Origin: Gammaproteobacteria bacterium
GTDB taxonomy: Bacteria > Pseudomonadota > Gammaproteobacteria > Pseudomonadales > Azotimanducaceae
Reading direction: 5' to 3'
Assembly: GCA_020832085.1 (NCBI GenBank)
Contig: JAFIFJ010000054.1
Span: forward strand, 1 to 37,677
DNA length: 37,677 bases
The notes under the pieces are model-generated. The model did no database searches and was not told the DNA's origin. It worked only from the letters and a program-made list of their open reading frames with translations. Positions 31,489 to 37,677 of the stretch are shown here, piece by piece (position 1 is the stretch's first letter; every line of letters starts with the position of its first letter). The position numbers and the translations under genes were made by a program.

Positions 31489-32225
31489 GCAGCCAAAAAC
31501 GGCCGGATGGTTCGGGGGGGCAGGGCGTGGCCGCGACCCGGTCGGCCGCGACCCGGTCGGGCGCGACCCGAACGCGCTTCGACATTGAGCAGGGACTGGC
31601 TGCGGTGCGGGACTTTCTTCCCTGTCCGACTCCGGAGGCCTGGGTGGCGGCGGCCGCGAGGGAGATCGATGTCCTGCTGCTCGACCACGCCAACTGTGAG
31701 CGCAAGGCTGCGGCCACGGCCATGTCATTGCTGTTCCGCTACGAGCGGGTCACGGGACTGCCCGAACGCATGAGTCGTCTGGCCCGGGAGGAACTGCGCC
31801 ACTACGAACAGGTGCTGGCCATTCTCGCGGCCCGCAGGGTGGCGCTGCGGCCGGTTTCGGCCAGCCGCTACGCGGGTGGGTTGCGGGATCTCGTCCGCTC
31901 CTCTGAGCCCGGGCGGCTGCTGGATCTGCTGCTCTGCGGCGCACTGGTGGAAGCGCGCTCCTGCGAGCGCTTTGCGGCATTGCTGCCGGTGCTTGGGCCG
32001 AAGCTGTCGCGCTTCTATCAGCGGCTGCTGGCCTCCGAGGCCCGACATTTCGAGGACTACCTCGAACTGGCCGACTCGGTGGCTTGCGCAGCTGAGGTGG
32101 CGCAGCGCCTCGTGGTGTTCAAAGAGCGGGAGGCGGAGCTGATCACGACGCCGGATCCCCAGTTCCGCTTTCACAGTGGCGTCCCGGCTCGAGAGCGGGC
32201 TAGGAGCCTGCGCGGTAGAACGTGA
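31485..32225 (+). CDS. miaE: tRNA-(ms2io6A)-hydroxylase
   Basis: MiaE is a diiron mono-oxygenase that hydroxylates the isopentenyl group of ms2i6A37 in tRNA. The 246-residue four-helix protein has the expected carboxylate/His ligands in EIDVLLLDHANCERK, EELRHYEQ, VEARSCERF and SEARHFEDY. It starts at a GTG overlapping the DUF1289 stop. The first ~27 residues are low-complexity (ATRSA repeats) from a 15-bp tandem repeat. The C-terminal residues are encoded inside the large hairpin shared with the convergent lpxH. Confidence 0.9.
   Translation: MSSQKRPDGSGGQGVAATRSAATRSGATRTRFDIEQGLAAVRDFLPCPTPEAWVAAAAREIDVLLLDHANCERKAAATAMSLLFRYERVTGLPERMSRLAREELRHYEQVLAILAARRVALRPVSASRYAGGLRDLVRSSEPGRLLDLLLCGALVEARSCERFAALLPVLGPKLSRFYQRLLASEARHFEDYLELADSVACAAEVAQRLVVFKEREAELITTPDPQFRFHSGVPARERARSLRGRT
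31531..31570 (+). repeat. 15-bp tandem repeat in the 5' end of miaE
   Basis: Two exact copies of CCGCGACCCGGTCGG (31531-31545, 31546-31560) and a partial third copy encode ATRSA-ATRSG-ATR. It is in frame with miaE, so copy-number changes would only lengthen or shorten a disordered N-terminus. Confidence 0.85.
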
Positions 32226-32241
32226 ACGCGCAGACTCCTAG
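32200..32241. terminator. Bidirectional hairpin at the miaE/lpxH convergence
   Basis: A 42-base inverted repeat has outer arms CTAGGAG/CTCCTAG, one C/A mismatch, inner arms CTGCGCG/CGCGCAG and a 12-base loop. The miaE stop codon (32223-32225) lies in the loop and the lpxH stop in the right arm (32238-32240). It probably acts as a two-way terminator, but lacks T-tracts. A dispersed palindromic repeat that landed here is also possible. Confidence 0.6.
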
Positions 32242-32960
32242 GGAAACGGCCTGAGCGTCAGGGCTCCGGACTCGCCCACCACATACTCGGCCTGCTCGCT
32301 CCAGGCTCCCACCACCAGCCGGCGCCGCGTCCGGCCAGCGTGGATCCAGCGATGATCCGCCGGCCGGTGAGTATGGCCATGAATGAGGATATCGGCGTCG
32401 TGTTCCAGAAGCAGTGACTCCACGGCCAAAGGGGTGACATCCATGATGGCCCGGGGCTTGTTGGCCCCGGCCCGCCGCGAGGCTTCGCGGGCCTTGCGGG
32501 CCAGGGTTTCGCGTTCGCTGCGGGGCCGGGCGAGGAGGGCGGCGCGCTGCTGCGGCGAGCGCAGCCTTTGCCGCAGGGCCTGATAGTCCACGTCCGCCGT
32601 GCACAGGCTGTCGCCGTGGCAGAGCACGAGGCGCTGACCGTACCATTCGATGACGCTGGGATCCGGCAGCAGCTTGCCACCGCAGCGGGCAATGAAGCGC
32701 TCACCGAGCAGGAAGTCACGGTTGCCGTGCAGGAACAGGATTGCCGTGCCGCTGCCGCGAAGGTCCGAGAGCGCCTTGTGGGCCGTGGTGGCGGCGGCGT
32801 CATCGGCGTCGTCGCCGGCCCAGGCTTCGAACAGATCACCGAGAATGTAGAGGGCATCGGCCGCGCGGCCATGCTGCCGGCAGAACTGCTCGAAGCGCGT
32901 CAGCGTCAAGGGATCGGCAGCGTCCAGGTGCAGGTCGGCGATGAACAGCAGACGCTTCAC
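32238..32960 (-). CDS. lpxH: UDP-2,3-diacylglucosamine diphosphatase
   Basis: LpxH hydrolyses UDP-2,3-diacylglucosamine to lipid X in lipid A synthesis at the inner membrane. The 240-residue metallophosphoesterase begins [13 protein letters not shown] at a GTG and has the dimetal ligand motifs ADLHLD, GDLFEAW, HGNRDFL, CHGDSL and HGHTHRP. The reading frame is open far upstream through folD, but the GTG overlapping the folD stop (GTGA) is the conserved start. It is the second gene of folD-lpxH. The last codons lie in the convergent hairpin. Confidence 0.94.
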   Translation of the reverse strand: MKRLLFIADLHLDAADPLTLTRFEQFCRQHGRAADALYILGDLFEAWAGDDADDAAATTAHKALSDLRGSGTAILFLHGNRDFLLGERFIARCGGKLLPDPSVIEWYGQRLVLCHGDSLCTADVDYQALRQRLRSPQQRAALLARPRSERETLARKAREASRRAGANKPRAIMDVTPLAVESLLLEHDADILIHGHTHRPADHRWIHAGRTRRRLVVGAWSEQAEYVVGESGALTLRPFP

Positions 32961-33865
32961 GCCCCAGGCGGATCCTGCAGATTGGCGGCCTGCAGGGTGT
33001 TCTCCAGCAGCGTGGCCACGGTCATCAGGCCGACTCCGCCCGGAACGGGCGTGATCCACGCGGCCCGTTGGCGTGCGGTCTCGAACTCCACGTCGCCGAC
33101 GATGCGGCCATCTTCCAGGCGATTGATGCCGACGTCGATGACCACCGCGCCGTCCTTGATCCAGTCCCCGCGTATCAGGCCGGGCCGGCCTGCTGCGGCA
33201 ATGACGATGTCGGAGCGGCGCACGTGCTCGGCCGTGGTGCGGCTGAACTTGTGGGCCGTGGTCACGGTGCAGCCGGCCAGCAGCAGTTCGAGCCCCATGG
33301 GACGACCGACGTGATTCGATGCGCCGACGATGACGGCATCGAGCCCCCGGACGGGCATACCGGTGTGGGCGAGCAGGGTCATGATGCCCTTGGGCGTGCA
33401 ACTCCTAAGGACCGGGCGCCGCTGGGCGAGGCGGCCGAGATTGAAGGGGTGGAATCCGTCCACGTCCTTGCCCGGATCGATGGCGTCGATCACCGCGTAG
33501 GCATCCAGATGGGGACTCAAAGGGCTCTGGACGAGGACGCCGTGGATGCTGCGGTCGGCATTGAGTCGGGCCACCTCCGCGAGCAGCTCGGACTGATCGA
33601 TGCTCGCCGGCAGCGACAGGACCGACGAGATGATGCCGGCCTCCTCGCAGGCCCGGTTCTTGTTGCGGACGTAGATCTCACTGGCCGGGTCCGAGCCCAC
33701 CAGAATCACCGCCAGCCCCGGCCGGGTGCCCCCGGCCTCGACCCGTGCTGCCACGCCCGCAGCCACCCGGTTGCGGACTTCGGCAGCGATGCGTCGGCCA
33801 TCGAGGATCTGTCCCCGGGCAGCCGGATCTGGGCGCAGGGCCATGGATGACTCCACAGGGGGCAT
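32957..33865 (-). CDS. folD: Methylenetetrahydrofolate dehydrogenase / cyclohydrolase
   Basis: FolD interconverts 5,10-methylene- and 10-formyl-tetrahydrofolate, giving one-carbon units for purines. The 302-residue protein has the active-site segment [27 protein letters not shown] (family QLPLP), GKDVDGFHP, and the NADP loop [11 protein letters not shown]. There are two in-frame starts, 33865 and 33844, each preceded by a near-identical GGAGTCA ribosome site. The longer one is used here, although homologues begin nearer the second. Confidence 0.94.
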   Translation of the reverse strand: MPPVESSMALRPDPAARGQILDGRRIAAEVRNRVAAGVAARVEAGGTRPGLAVILVGSDPASEIYVRNKNRACEEAGIISSVLSLPASIDQSELLAEVARLNADRSIHGVLVQSPLSPHLDAYAVIDAIDPGKDVDGFHPFNLGRLAQRRPVLRSCTPKGIMTLLAHTGMPVRGLDAVIVGASNHVGRPMGLELLLAGCTVTTAHKFSRTTAEHVRRSDIVIAAAGRPGLIRGDWIKDGAVVIDVGINRLEDGRIVGDVEFETARQRAAWITPVPGGVGLMTVATLLENTLQAANLQDPPGA

Positions 33866-33928
33866 GGATGGTGACTCCTCGGGCGGTTTCGGCTGGGGCG
33901 GATGGACCGGGCCCCGGCCAGACGAGCA

Positions 33929-33937
33929 ATTCTCGCA
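33929..33937 (-). promoter_or_regulatory. Candidate extended -10 promoter of folD
   Basis: Read on the minus strand, TGCGAGAAT (33937 to 33929) fits an extended -10. Transcription would begin near 33922, about 57 bases before the folD ATG. No good -35 is seen. It lies in the 333-base non-coding stretch 33866-34198, which otherwise holds the divergent tRNA promoter and the tRNA leader. Confidence 0.3.
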
Positions 33938-34018
33938 CGCCCACGCGCCTCAGCCCACTGCGCCGAGGTGGTGCATCGAAATGGTGCGCGGAGGCGTCGG
34001 GCGGGCCGGGGCGGCGCG

Positions 34019-34047
34019 TTGACGCTCTGCCGGACCCTGAGTATGAT
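34019..34047 (+). promoter_or_regulatory. Strong promoter of the tRNA operon
   Basis: TTGACG (34019-34024) and TATGAT (34042-34047) are spaced exactly 17 bases apart, each one base off consensus. The bases after the -10 are GC-rich (GCCGCGTC), the discriminator typical of stringently controlled stable-RNA promoters. Transcription would begin near 34054, about 145 bases before the first tRNA. Confidence 0.8.
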
Positions 34048-34198
34048 GCCGCGTCTTGCGATTCCGGCCCCGTGTTCCCAGCGTTCCCGTGGGGCTGCAA
34101 GCGATCGAGGCAGCATGCGTTGCGCATCCCAGCAGCCCGTTGAGGCTTCTGGCGGTTGCCATTTCGGACCGCATGAGGTCGGTAGCGAGGCCAGTTTT

Positions 34199-34275
34199 CG
34201 GGGTATAGCGCAGCCTGGTAGCGCGCCTGCTTTGGGAGCAGGATGTCGGGAGTTCGAATCTCTCTACCCCGACCA
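34199..34275 (+). tRNA. tRNA-Pro (UGG)
   Basis: A 77-base tRNA with acceptor CGGGGTA paired to TACCCCG and an encoded CCA end. The anticodon loop TTTGGGA gives anticodon TGG, and the T-loop is AGTTCGAATC. It is the first gene of a three-tRNA operon. Confidence 0.97.
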
Positions 34276-34312
34276 TCATCCCGGATGTACCGGACGCAGC
34301 AGGCTCGGCTCC

Positions 34313-34389
34313 GCGCCCGTAGCTCAACTGGATAGAGCATCGGCCTTCTAAGCCGAGGGTTGCAGGTTCGAGCCCTGCCGGGCGCGCCA
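34313..34389 (+). tRNA. tRNA-Arg (UCU)
   Basis: A 77-base tRNA with acceptor GCGCCCG paired to CGGGCGC, discriminator G and encoded CCA. The anticodon loop CTTCTAA gives anticodon TCT, which reads the rare AGA/AGG codons. It lies 37 bases after tRNA-Pro. Confidence 0.97.
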
Positions 34390-34458
34390 AAGAACGTGGC
34401 AGGACGTGTCAGAAAGATCGAGAATGACGGAGGTCTGGTAGAGCTCCAGGTTTTGAAT

Positions 34459-34535
34459 GGTGGGCGTAGCTCAGCTGGTAGAGCTCCGGATTGTGACTCC
34501 GGCGGTCGTGGGTTCAAGTCCCATCGTCCACCCCA
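34459..34535 (+). tRNA. tRNA-His (GUG)
   Basis: The acceptor GTGGGCG (34460-34466) pairs with CGTCCAC with one G-T pair, and the CCA end is encoded. The anticodon loop ATTGTGA gives anticodon GTG. The extra 5' G (position -1, 34459) faces the discriminator C (34532), the hallmark of tRNA-His. It is the last tRNA before tig. Confidence 0.97.
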
Positions 34536-34556
34536 GAATGGATCGCAGGCTCTGGC

Positions 34557-34572
34557 GCGGGTGGCAACCCGC
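34557..34572 (+). terminator. Possible terminator after the tRNA operon
   Basis: A 6-bp GC-rich stem (GCGGGT / ACCCGC) with a 4-base loop lies 22 bases past tRNA-His. It is not followed by T residues. It may instead be a processing structure if the tRNAs are read through into tig. No convincing promoter is seen in the 165 bases before tig. Confidence 0.35.
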
Positions 34573-34700
34573 CGTCCGGGCCGGCGATTCCCCCCGCCTG
34601 CGCCGGTAGGCGCGCATCCGGAAGCCGGGCCGAAAGCGGCCGTCTCCGTCGCGCTGAACGGCTCGCGGTGGTTCCCACTCACTCGCCAATAGAGACGACC

Positions 34701-36071
34701 ATGCAGGTTTCCATCGAGACGACCTCCAGCCTTGAGCGGAGAATGACCGTAACGTTGCCCGCCGCCCAGTTCGAGGAGCAGGTCAACGAGCGCCTGAATC
34801 AGGCCGCACGCTCGGTTCGGCTGCCGGGTTTCCGCCCGGGCAAGGTGCCCATGAAGGAAGTGCGCCGTCGTTTCGGCCCCGGCGTCCGTGCCGAAGTGGC
34901 CGGTGAACTGATGCAGAGCACCTTCTTCGAGGCGGTCCGCGAAGAGCAGCTGAAGCCGGCGGGGCAGCCACGCCTGGAGCCGGTGCAGATGGATGCCGGC
35001 GTCGACTTCACCTATGCCGCCACCTTCGAGGTGATGCCGGAAATCGAACTCGGTGATCTGGCTTCGATCAAGGTTGAGCAGGCCACCGCAGAGGTGACCG
35101 AAGCGGACATCGACACCATGATCGAGCGCCTGCGGGAGCAGCGCAAACGCTTTGAGGATCGTGAAGACCGGGCTGCCGTCGACGGCGATCAGGTGGTGGT
35201 GAGCTTCGAAGGGTTCCTGGATGGGGAAGCGGCCGAGGGCACCAAGGCCGACGACATCGAGCTGCTGCTCGGCAGTGGCCGCATGATTCCTGGATTCGAA
35301 GAGGCGCTGCTGGGGGCCAAGGCAGGTGAGGAGAGATCCTTCGAGGTCACCTTCCCGGAGGACTACGGCAACGACACGCTCAAGGGCAAGGTCGTGCGCT
35401 TCGAGGCCAAGGTGTCCGCCGTCAGGGAAGCCGTGCTGCCTCCGGTGGGTGAGGAACTGTTCAGCGAGCTCGGCGTGGAGGACGGCAGTCTCGAGACCTT
35501 CCGTTCCGAGGTCCGCGAGAACATGGAGCGGGAACTGGAGACCGCCTGTCGCAATCTGGCCAAGAATCAGGTCATGGACGGGCTGGTGGCGATCCACGAA
35601 GTCAGCCCGCCGAAGGCCCTGGTGCACGAGCAGATCCACAATCTTCAGCACGAGATGGTGCAGCGCTTCGGTGGCCAGGGCATGGATCCGCACTCGCTGC
35701 CCGAGGAACTGTTCCGGGAACAGGCTGAACGCCGGGTGCGTCTGGCTCTGATCCTGAACCGCATCGTGGAGGTGCATAGCATCGAGCCTGATGCGGAGCG
35801 GGTGGAGGCCATCCTCGACGACGTGGCCTCGCGTTACCAGGAGCCGGAACAGGTCAAGAGCTGGTATCATGGCAATCCGGAGCAGATGGACCAGATCCGT
35901 TCCGCAGCACTCGAAGACGCCGTGGTGGCGTTCGTGCTGGAACGGGCCACCGTCACAGAGGTCGAAAAAGACTACGATGCGGTGCTGGCCGCCGCTGCAG
36001 GTCGCGCGGCGGCCGAAGACGGTGAAGACGAGGCATCCTCCCCCGAGGGTGACTCTGAGCAGGCCGGTTGA
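34701..36071 (+). CDS. tig: Trigger factor
   Basis: Trigger factor is the ribosome-bound chaperone and peptidyl-prolyl isomerase that meets nascent chains. The 456-residue protein starts [15 protein letters not shown] and has the ribosome-binding signature GFRPGKVP in the N-terminal domain. An FKBP-type domain (~160-245: [15 protein letters not shown] to VRFEAKV) and a long helical C-terminal domain ending in an acidic tail follow. The start at 34701 is preferred over an upstream in-frame codon at 34668. tig-clpP-clpX is a conserved order; clpP starts 15 bases after tig. Confidence 0.96.
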   Translation: MQVSIETTSSLERRMTVTLPAAQFEEQVNERLNQAARSVRLPGFRPGKVPMKEVRRRFGPGVRAEVAGELMQSTFFEAVREEQLKPAGQPRLEPVQMDAGVDFTYAATFEVMPEIELGDLASIKVEQATAEVTEADIDTMIERLREQRKRFEDREDRAAVDGDQVVVSFEGFLDGEAAEGTKADDIELLLGSGRMIPGFEEALLGAKAGEERSFEVTFPEDYGNDTLKGKVVRFEAKVSAVREAVLPPVGEELFSELGVEDGSLETFRSEVRENMERELETACRNLAKNQVMDGLVAIHEVSPPKALVHEQIHNLQHEMVQRFGGQGMDPHSLPEELFREQAERRVRLALILNRIVEVHSIEPDAERVEAILDDVASRYQEPEQVKSWYHGNPEQMDQIRSAALEDAVVAFVLERATVTEVEKDYDAVLAAAAGRAAAEDGEDEASSPEGDSEQAG

Positions 36072-36085
36072 GGAGCAGTCACGCT

Positions 36086-36757
36086 ATGAGCGAAGTCAAC
36101 GGACCGGGTACGGGTGCCGGCATGTCCGAGGTGCGCAATCTGGGCCTGGTGCCGATGGTGGTGGAGCAGACCGCTCGTGGCGAGCGTGGCTACGACATCT
36201 ACTCGCGTCTGCTGAAGGACCGGATCATCTTCGCCGTGGGTCCCGTAGAGGACCACATGGCCAATCTCATCATTGCCCAGATGCTGTTCCTGGAGTCCGA
36301 GAATCCGGACAAGGACATTCATCTCTACATCAATTCCCCCGGCGGAGTGGTCACGGCCGGCATGGCGATCTACGATACCATGCAGTTCATCCGCTGTGAT
36401 GTGCTCACCATGTGTGTGGGTCATGCCGCGAGCATGGGCGCACTGCTGCTTGCAGGCGGTGCTGCAGGCAAGCGCTATGCCCTGCCGAACTCCCGGATCA
36501 TGATCCATCAGCCTTCAGGCGGGTCCCAGGGCGTGGCTGCCGATATCGAGATCCAGGCTCGCGAGATCCTGCGCATGCGCGAGCAGCTCAATGGCGTGCT
36601 TGCCCATCACACGGGTCAAACCGTGGAGCAGATCGCCAAGGACACGGAGCGGGATCGCTGGATGACGCCGGTCGAGGCGGTTGCCTACGGGCTGATCGAT
36701 CAGGTTCAGGAGCCTCGCCATCGGGCTGGCGCGAAGCCTGCTGCCGTCGCACGGTAA
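36086..36757 (+). CDS. clpP: ATP-dependent Clp protease, proteolytic subunit
   Basis: ClpP forms the tetradecameric serine-protease chamber used with ClpX and ClpA. The 223-residue protein has the full triad: Ser116 (GHAASMGA), His141 (MIHQP) and Asp190 (ERDRW), with spacings equal to E. coli. The ATG at 36086 follows a GAGGAG site. A short N-terminal propeptide is probably removed, and the second Met at 36122 is an alternative start close to the mature end. Co-transcription with tig is likely. Confidence 0.96.
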   Translation: MSEVNGPGTGAGMSEVRNLGLVPMVVEQTARGERGYDIYSRLLKDRIIFAVGPVEDHMANLIIAQMLFLESENPDKDIHLYINSPGGVVTAGMAIYDTMQFIRCDVLTMCVGHAASMGALLLAGGAAGKRYALPNSRIMIHQPSGGSQGVAADIEIQAREILRMREQLNGVLAHHTGQTVEQIAKDTERDRWMTPVEAVAYGLIDQVQEPRHRAGAKPAAVAR

Positions 36758-36805
36758 AGTTCCTGCGGGCGCCGCGGCAGCTTGCGCCGCGGTCATGATC
36801 CCCGG

Positions 36806-36825
36806 GCCGGAGCGTCATGTCCGGC
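36806..36825 (+). terminator. Possible attenuator/terminator between clpP and clpX
   Basis: A 6-bp stem (GCCGGA / TCCGGC) with an 8-base loop is followed by TCTTGC. It is weak as a terminator and abuts the candidate sigma-32 promoter, so it may partly separate clpX transcription from clpP. Confidence 0.35.
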
Positions 36826-36826
36826 T

Positions 36827-36853
36827 CTTGCAAAAATCCGACGTTCCCCGCAT
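36827..36853 (+). promoter_or_regulatory. Candidate sigma-32 promoter of clpX
   Basis: CTTGCA (36827-36832, followed by AAAA) and CCCCGCAT (from 36846) are separated by 13 bases. They resemble the RpoH pattern CTTGAA / CCCCAT with one mismatch in the -35 and an inserted GC-like deviation in the -10. The clpX ATG follows about 30 bases after the expected start of transcription. The match is weaker than at htpG. Confidence 0.5.
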
Positions 36854-36890
36854 GGTTGGGGAGCACAAGCAAGTTGATCGAGGTGCCTGA

Positions 36891-37677
36891 ATGGCCGACG
36901 ACAAGACCGGGAAGGGCGACGATAGCGGCAAGCTGCTCTATTGCTCCTTCTGTGGCAAAAGCCAGCATGAAGTCCGCAAGCTGATCGCTGGCCCGTCGGT
37001 GTTCATCTGCGACGAGTGCGTCGAGCTGTGCAACGACATCATTCGCGAAGAAGTGGCCGAGAGCGCCGACAAGTCGGACAGCGCCCGGCTGCCACGCCCG
37101 GATGAGATCAAGGCCATTCTCGATCAGTACGTCATCGGCCAGGAGAGCGCCAAGCGCATCCTGTCCGTGGCGGTCTACAATCACTACAAGCGGCTGAACT
37201 ACAAGGGCAAAAAGGACGACGTCGAGCTGTCGAAGTCGAACATTCTGCTGGTGGGGCCCACCGGCAGCGGCAAGACCCTGCTGGCCGAGACCCTTGCGCG
37301 GCTGCTCGATGTTCCGTTCACCATCGCCGATGCCACGACGCTCACCGAGGCGGGCTATGTGGGCGAGGATGTCGAGAACATCATCCAGAAACTGCTGCAG
37401 AAGTGCGACTACGATGTGGAAAAGGCCCAGGTGGGCATCGTCTACATCGATGAGATCGACAAGATCTCGCGCAAGTCCGACAACCCTTCCATCACCCGTG
37501 ACGTTTCCGGGGAAGGGGTGCAGCAGGCGCTGCTGAAGCTCATCGAGGGCACGGTAGCCTCGGTGCCGCCCCAGGGTGGACGCAAGCATCCCCAGCAGGA
37601 ATTCCTGCAGGTGGACACCAGCAACATCCTGTTCATCTGCGGCGGGGCCTTCGGCGGTCTCGACAAGGTGATCCTGG
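36891..37677 (+). CDS. clpX: ATP-dependent Clp protease, ATP-binding subunit ClpX (partial, 3' end outside window)
   Basis: ClpX is the AAA+ unfoldase that feeds substrates to ClpP. About 262 residues of an expected ~425 are present before the window ends; the frame is open to the last base. The N-terminal zinc-binding domain has Cys18, Cys21, Cys40 and Cys43. Walker A is GPTGSGKT, followed by [12 protein letters not shown] and Walker [17 protein letters not shown] site precedes the ATG. A sigma-32-like promoter lies in the 133-base gap after clpP. Confidence 0.96.
   Translation, partial: MADDKTGKGDDSGKLLYCSFCGKSQHEVRKLIAGPSVFICDECVELCNDIIREEVAESADKSDSARLPRPDEIKAILDQYVIGQESAKRILSVAVYNHYKRLNYKGKKDDVELSKSNILLVGPTGSGKTLLAETLARLLDVPFTIADATTLTEAGYVGEDVENIIQKLLQKCDYDVEKAQVGIVYIDEIDKISRKSDNPSITRDVSGEGVQQALLKLIEGTVASVPPQGGRKHPQQEFLQVDTSNILFICGGAFGGLDKVIL

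Noticed and set aside
33678-35870. A long minus-strand open frame across the three tRNAs and tig, with peptides such as WDLNPRPPESQSGALPAEL.
   Set aside because: These peptides are the well-known products of reading tRNA genes in antisense and are often misannotated. The region is fully explained by folD's 5' end, the tRNA operon and tig on the other strand.

Overview
The window is ordinary chromosomal DNA of a high-GC gammaproteobacterium, about 65% G+C by eye. The gene order leuC-leuD-leuB-asd-fimV-truA-trpF-trpB-trpA-folC-dedD-cvpA-purF, the gpsA-DUF4892 pair and the prmB-aroC pair resemble Pseudomonas, Halomonas and purple-sulfur-type (Chromatiales) genomes. I cannot place it to genus. 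There is no insertion sequence, prophage, CRISPR array or obvious island. Nearly all the sequence codes for core metabolism, protein quality control and cell-envelope functions.

Layout. (1) 41-3589: end of the 2-oxoglutarate dehydrogenase/succinyl-CoA block (lpdA, sucC, sucD), closed by a strong hairpin. (2) 3650-7744: htpG behind a near-consensus sigma-32 promoter, then gpsA overlapping a DUF4892 gene. (3) 7754-9904: prmB and aroC. (4) 9905-10104: an intergenic region between convergent genes that holds two inverted REP-like elements. (5) 10105-14386: a LysR regulator divergent from leuC-leuD-leuB, with a dyad operator and a sigma-70-type promoter between them. (6) 14557-25137: asd, fimV (repeat-rich polar hub protein), truA, trpF-trpB-trpA, folC, dedD, cvpA. 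accD, usually between trpA and folC, is missing. (7) 25272-32225: purF, then a tightly overlapping run moxR, DUF58, tgpA, DUF1289, miaE. (8) 32238-33865, minus strand: folD-lpxH, converging on miaE at a large hairpin. (9) 34019-34535: a tRNA operon (Pro-Arg-His) behind a strong promoter with a GC-rich discriminator. (10) 34701-37677: tig, clpP and the first two thirds of clpX, the last behind a possible sigma-32 promoter.

How the genes work together. The window covers the lower TCA cycle, leucine, aspartate-family, shikimate and tryptophan biosynthesis, folate and purine synthesis, phospholipid and lipid A precursors, tRNA modification, and the heat-shock/proteolysis machinery. Many neighbours overlap by 1-8 bases (sucC/sucD, gpsA/DUF4892, leuC/leuD, trpF/trpB, trpB/trpA, folC/dedD, dedD/cvpA, DUF58/tgpA, tgpA/DUF1289, DUF1289/miaE, folD/lpxH), which points to translational coupling within operons.

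I found no wholly new biological system. The observations most worth following up are: a Glu at the catalytic Asp60 position of TrpA; a sharply AT-rich codon patch inside leuD; the REP-like inverted pair; the dimer-wise expanded repeat array in fimV; the LysR operator at leuC; the sigma-32 promoters at htpG and clpX; and the hairpin shared by the ends of miaE and lpxH.
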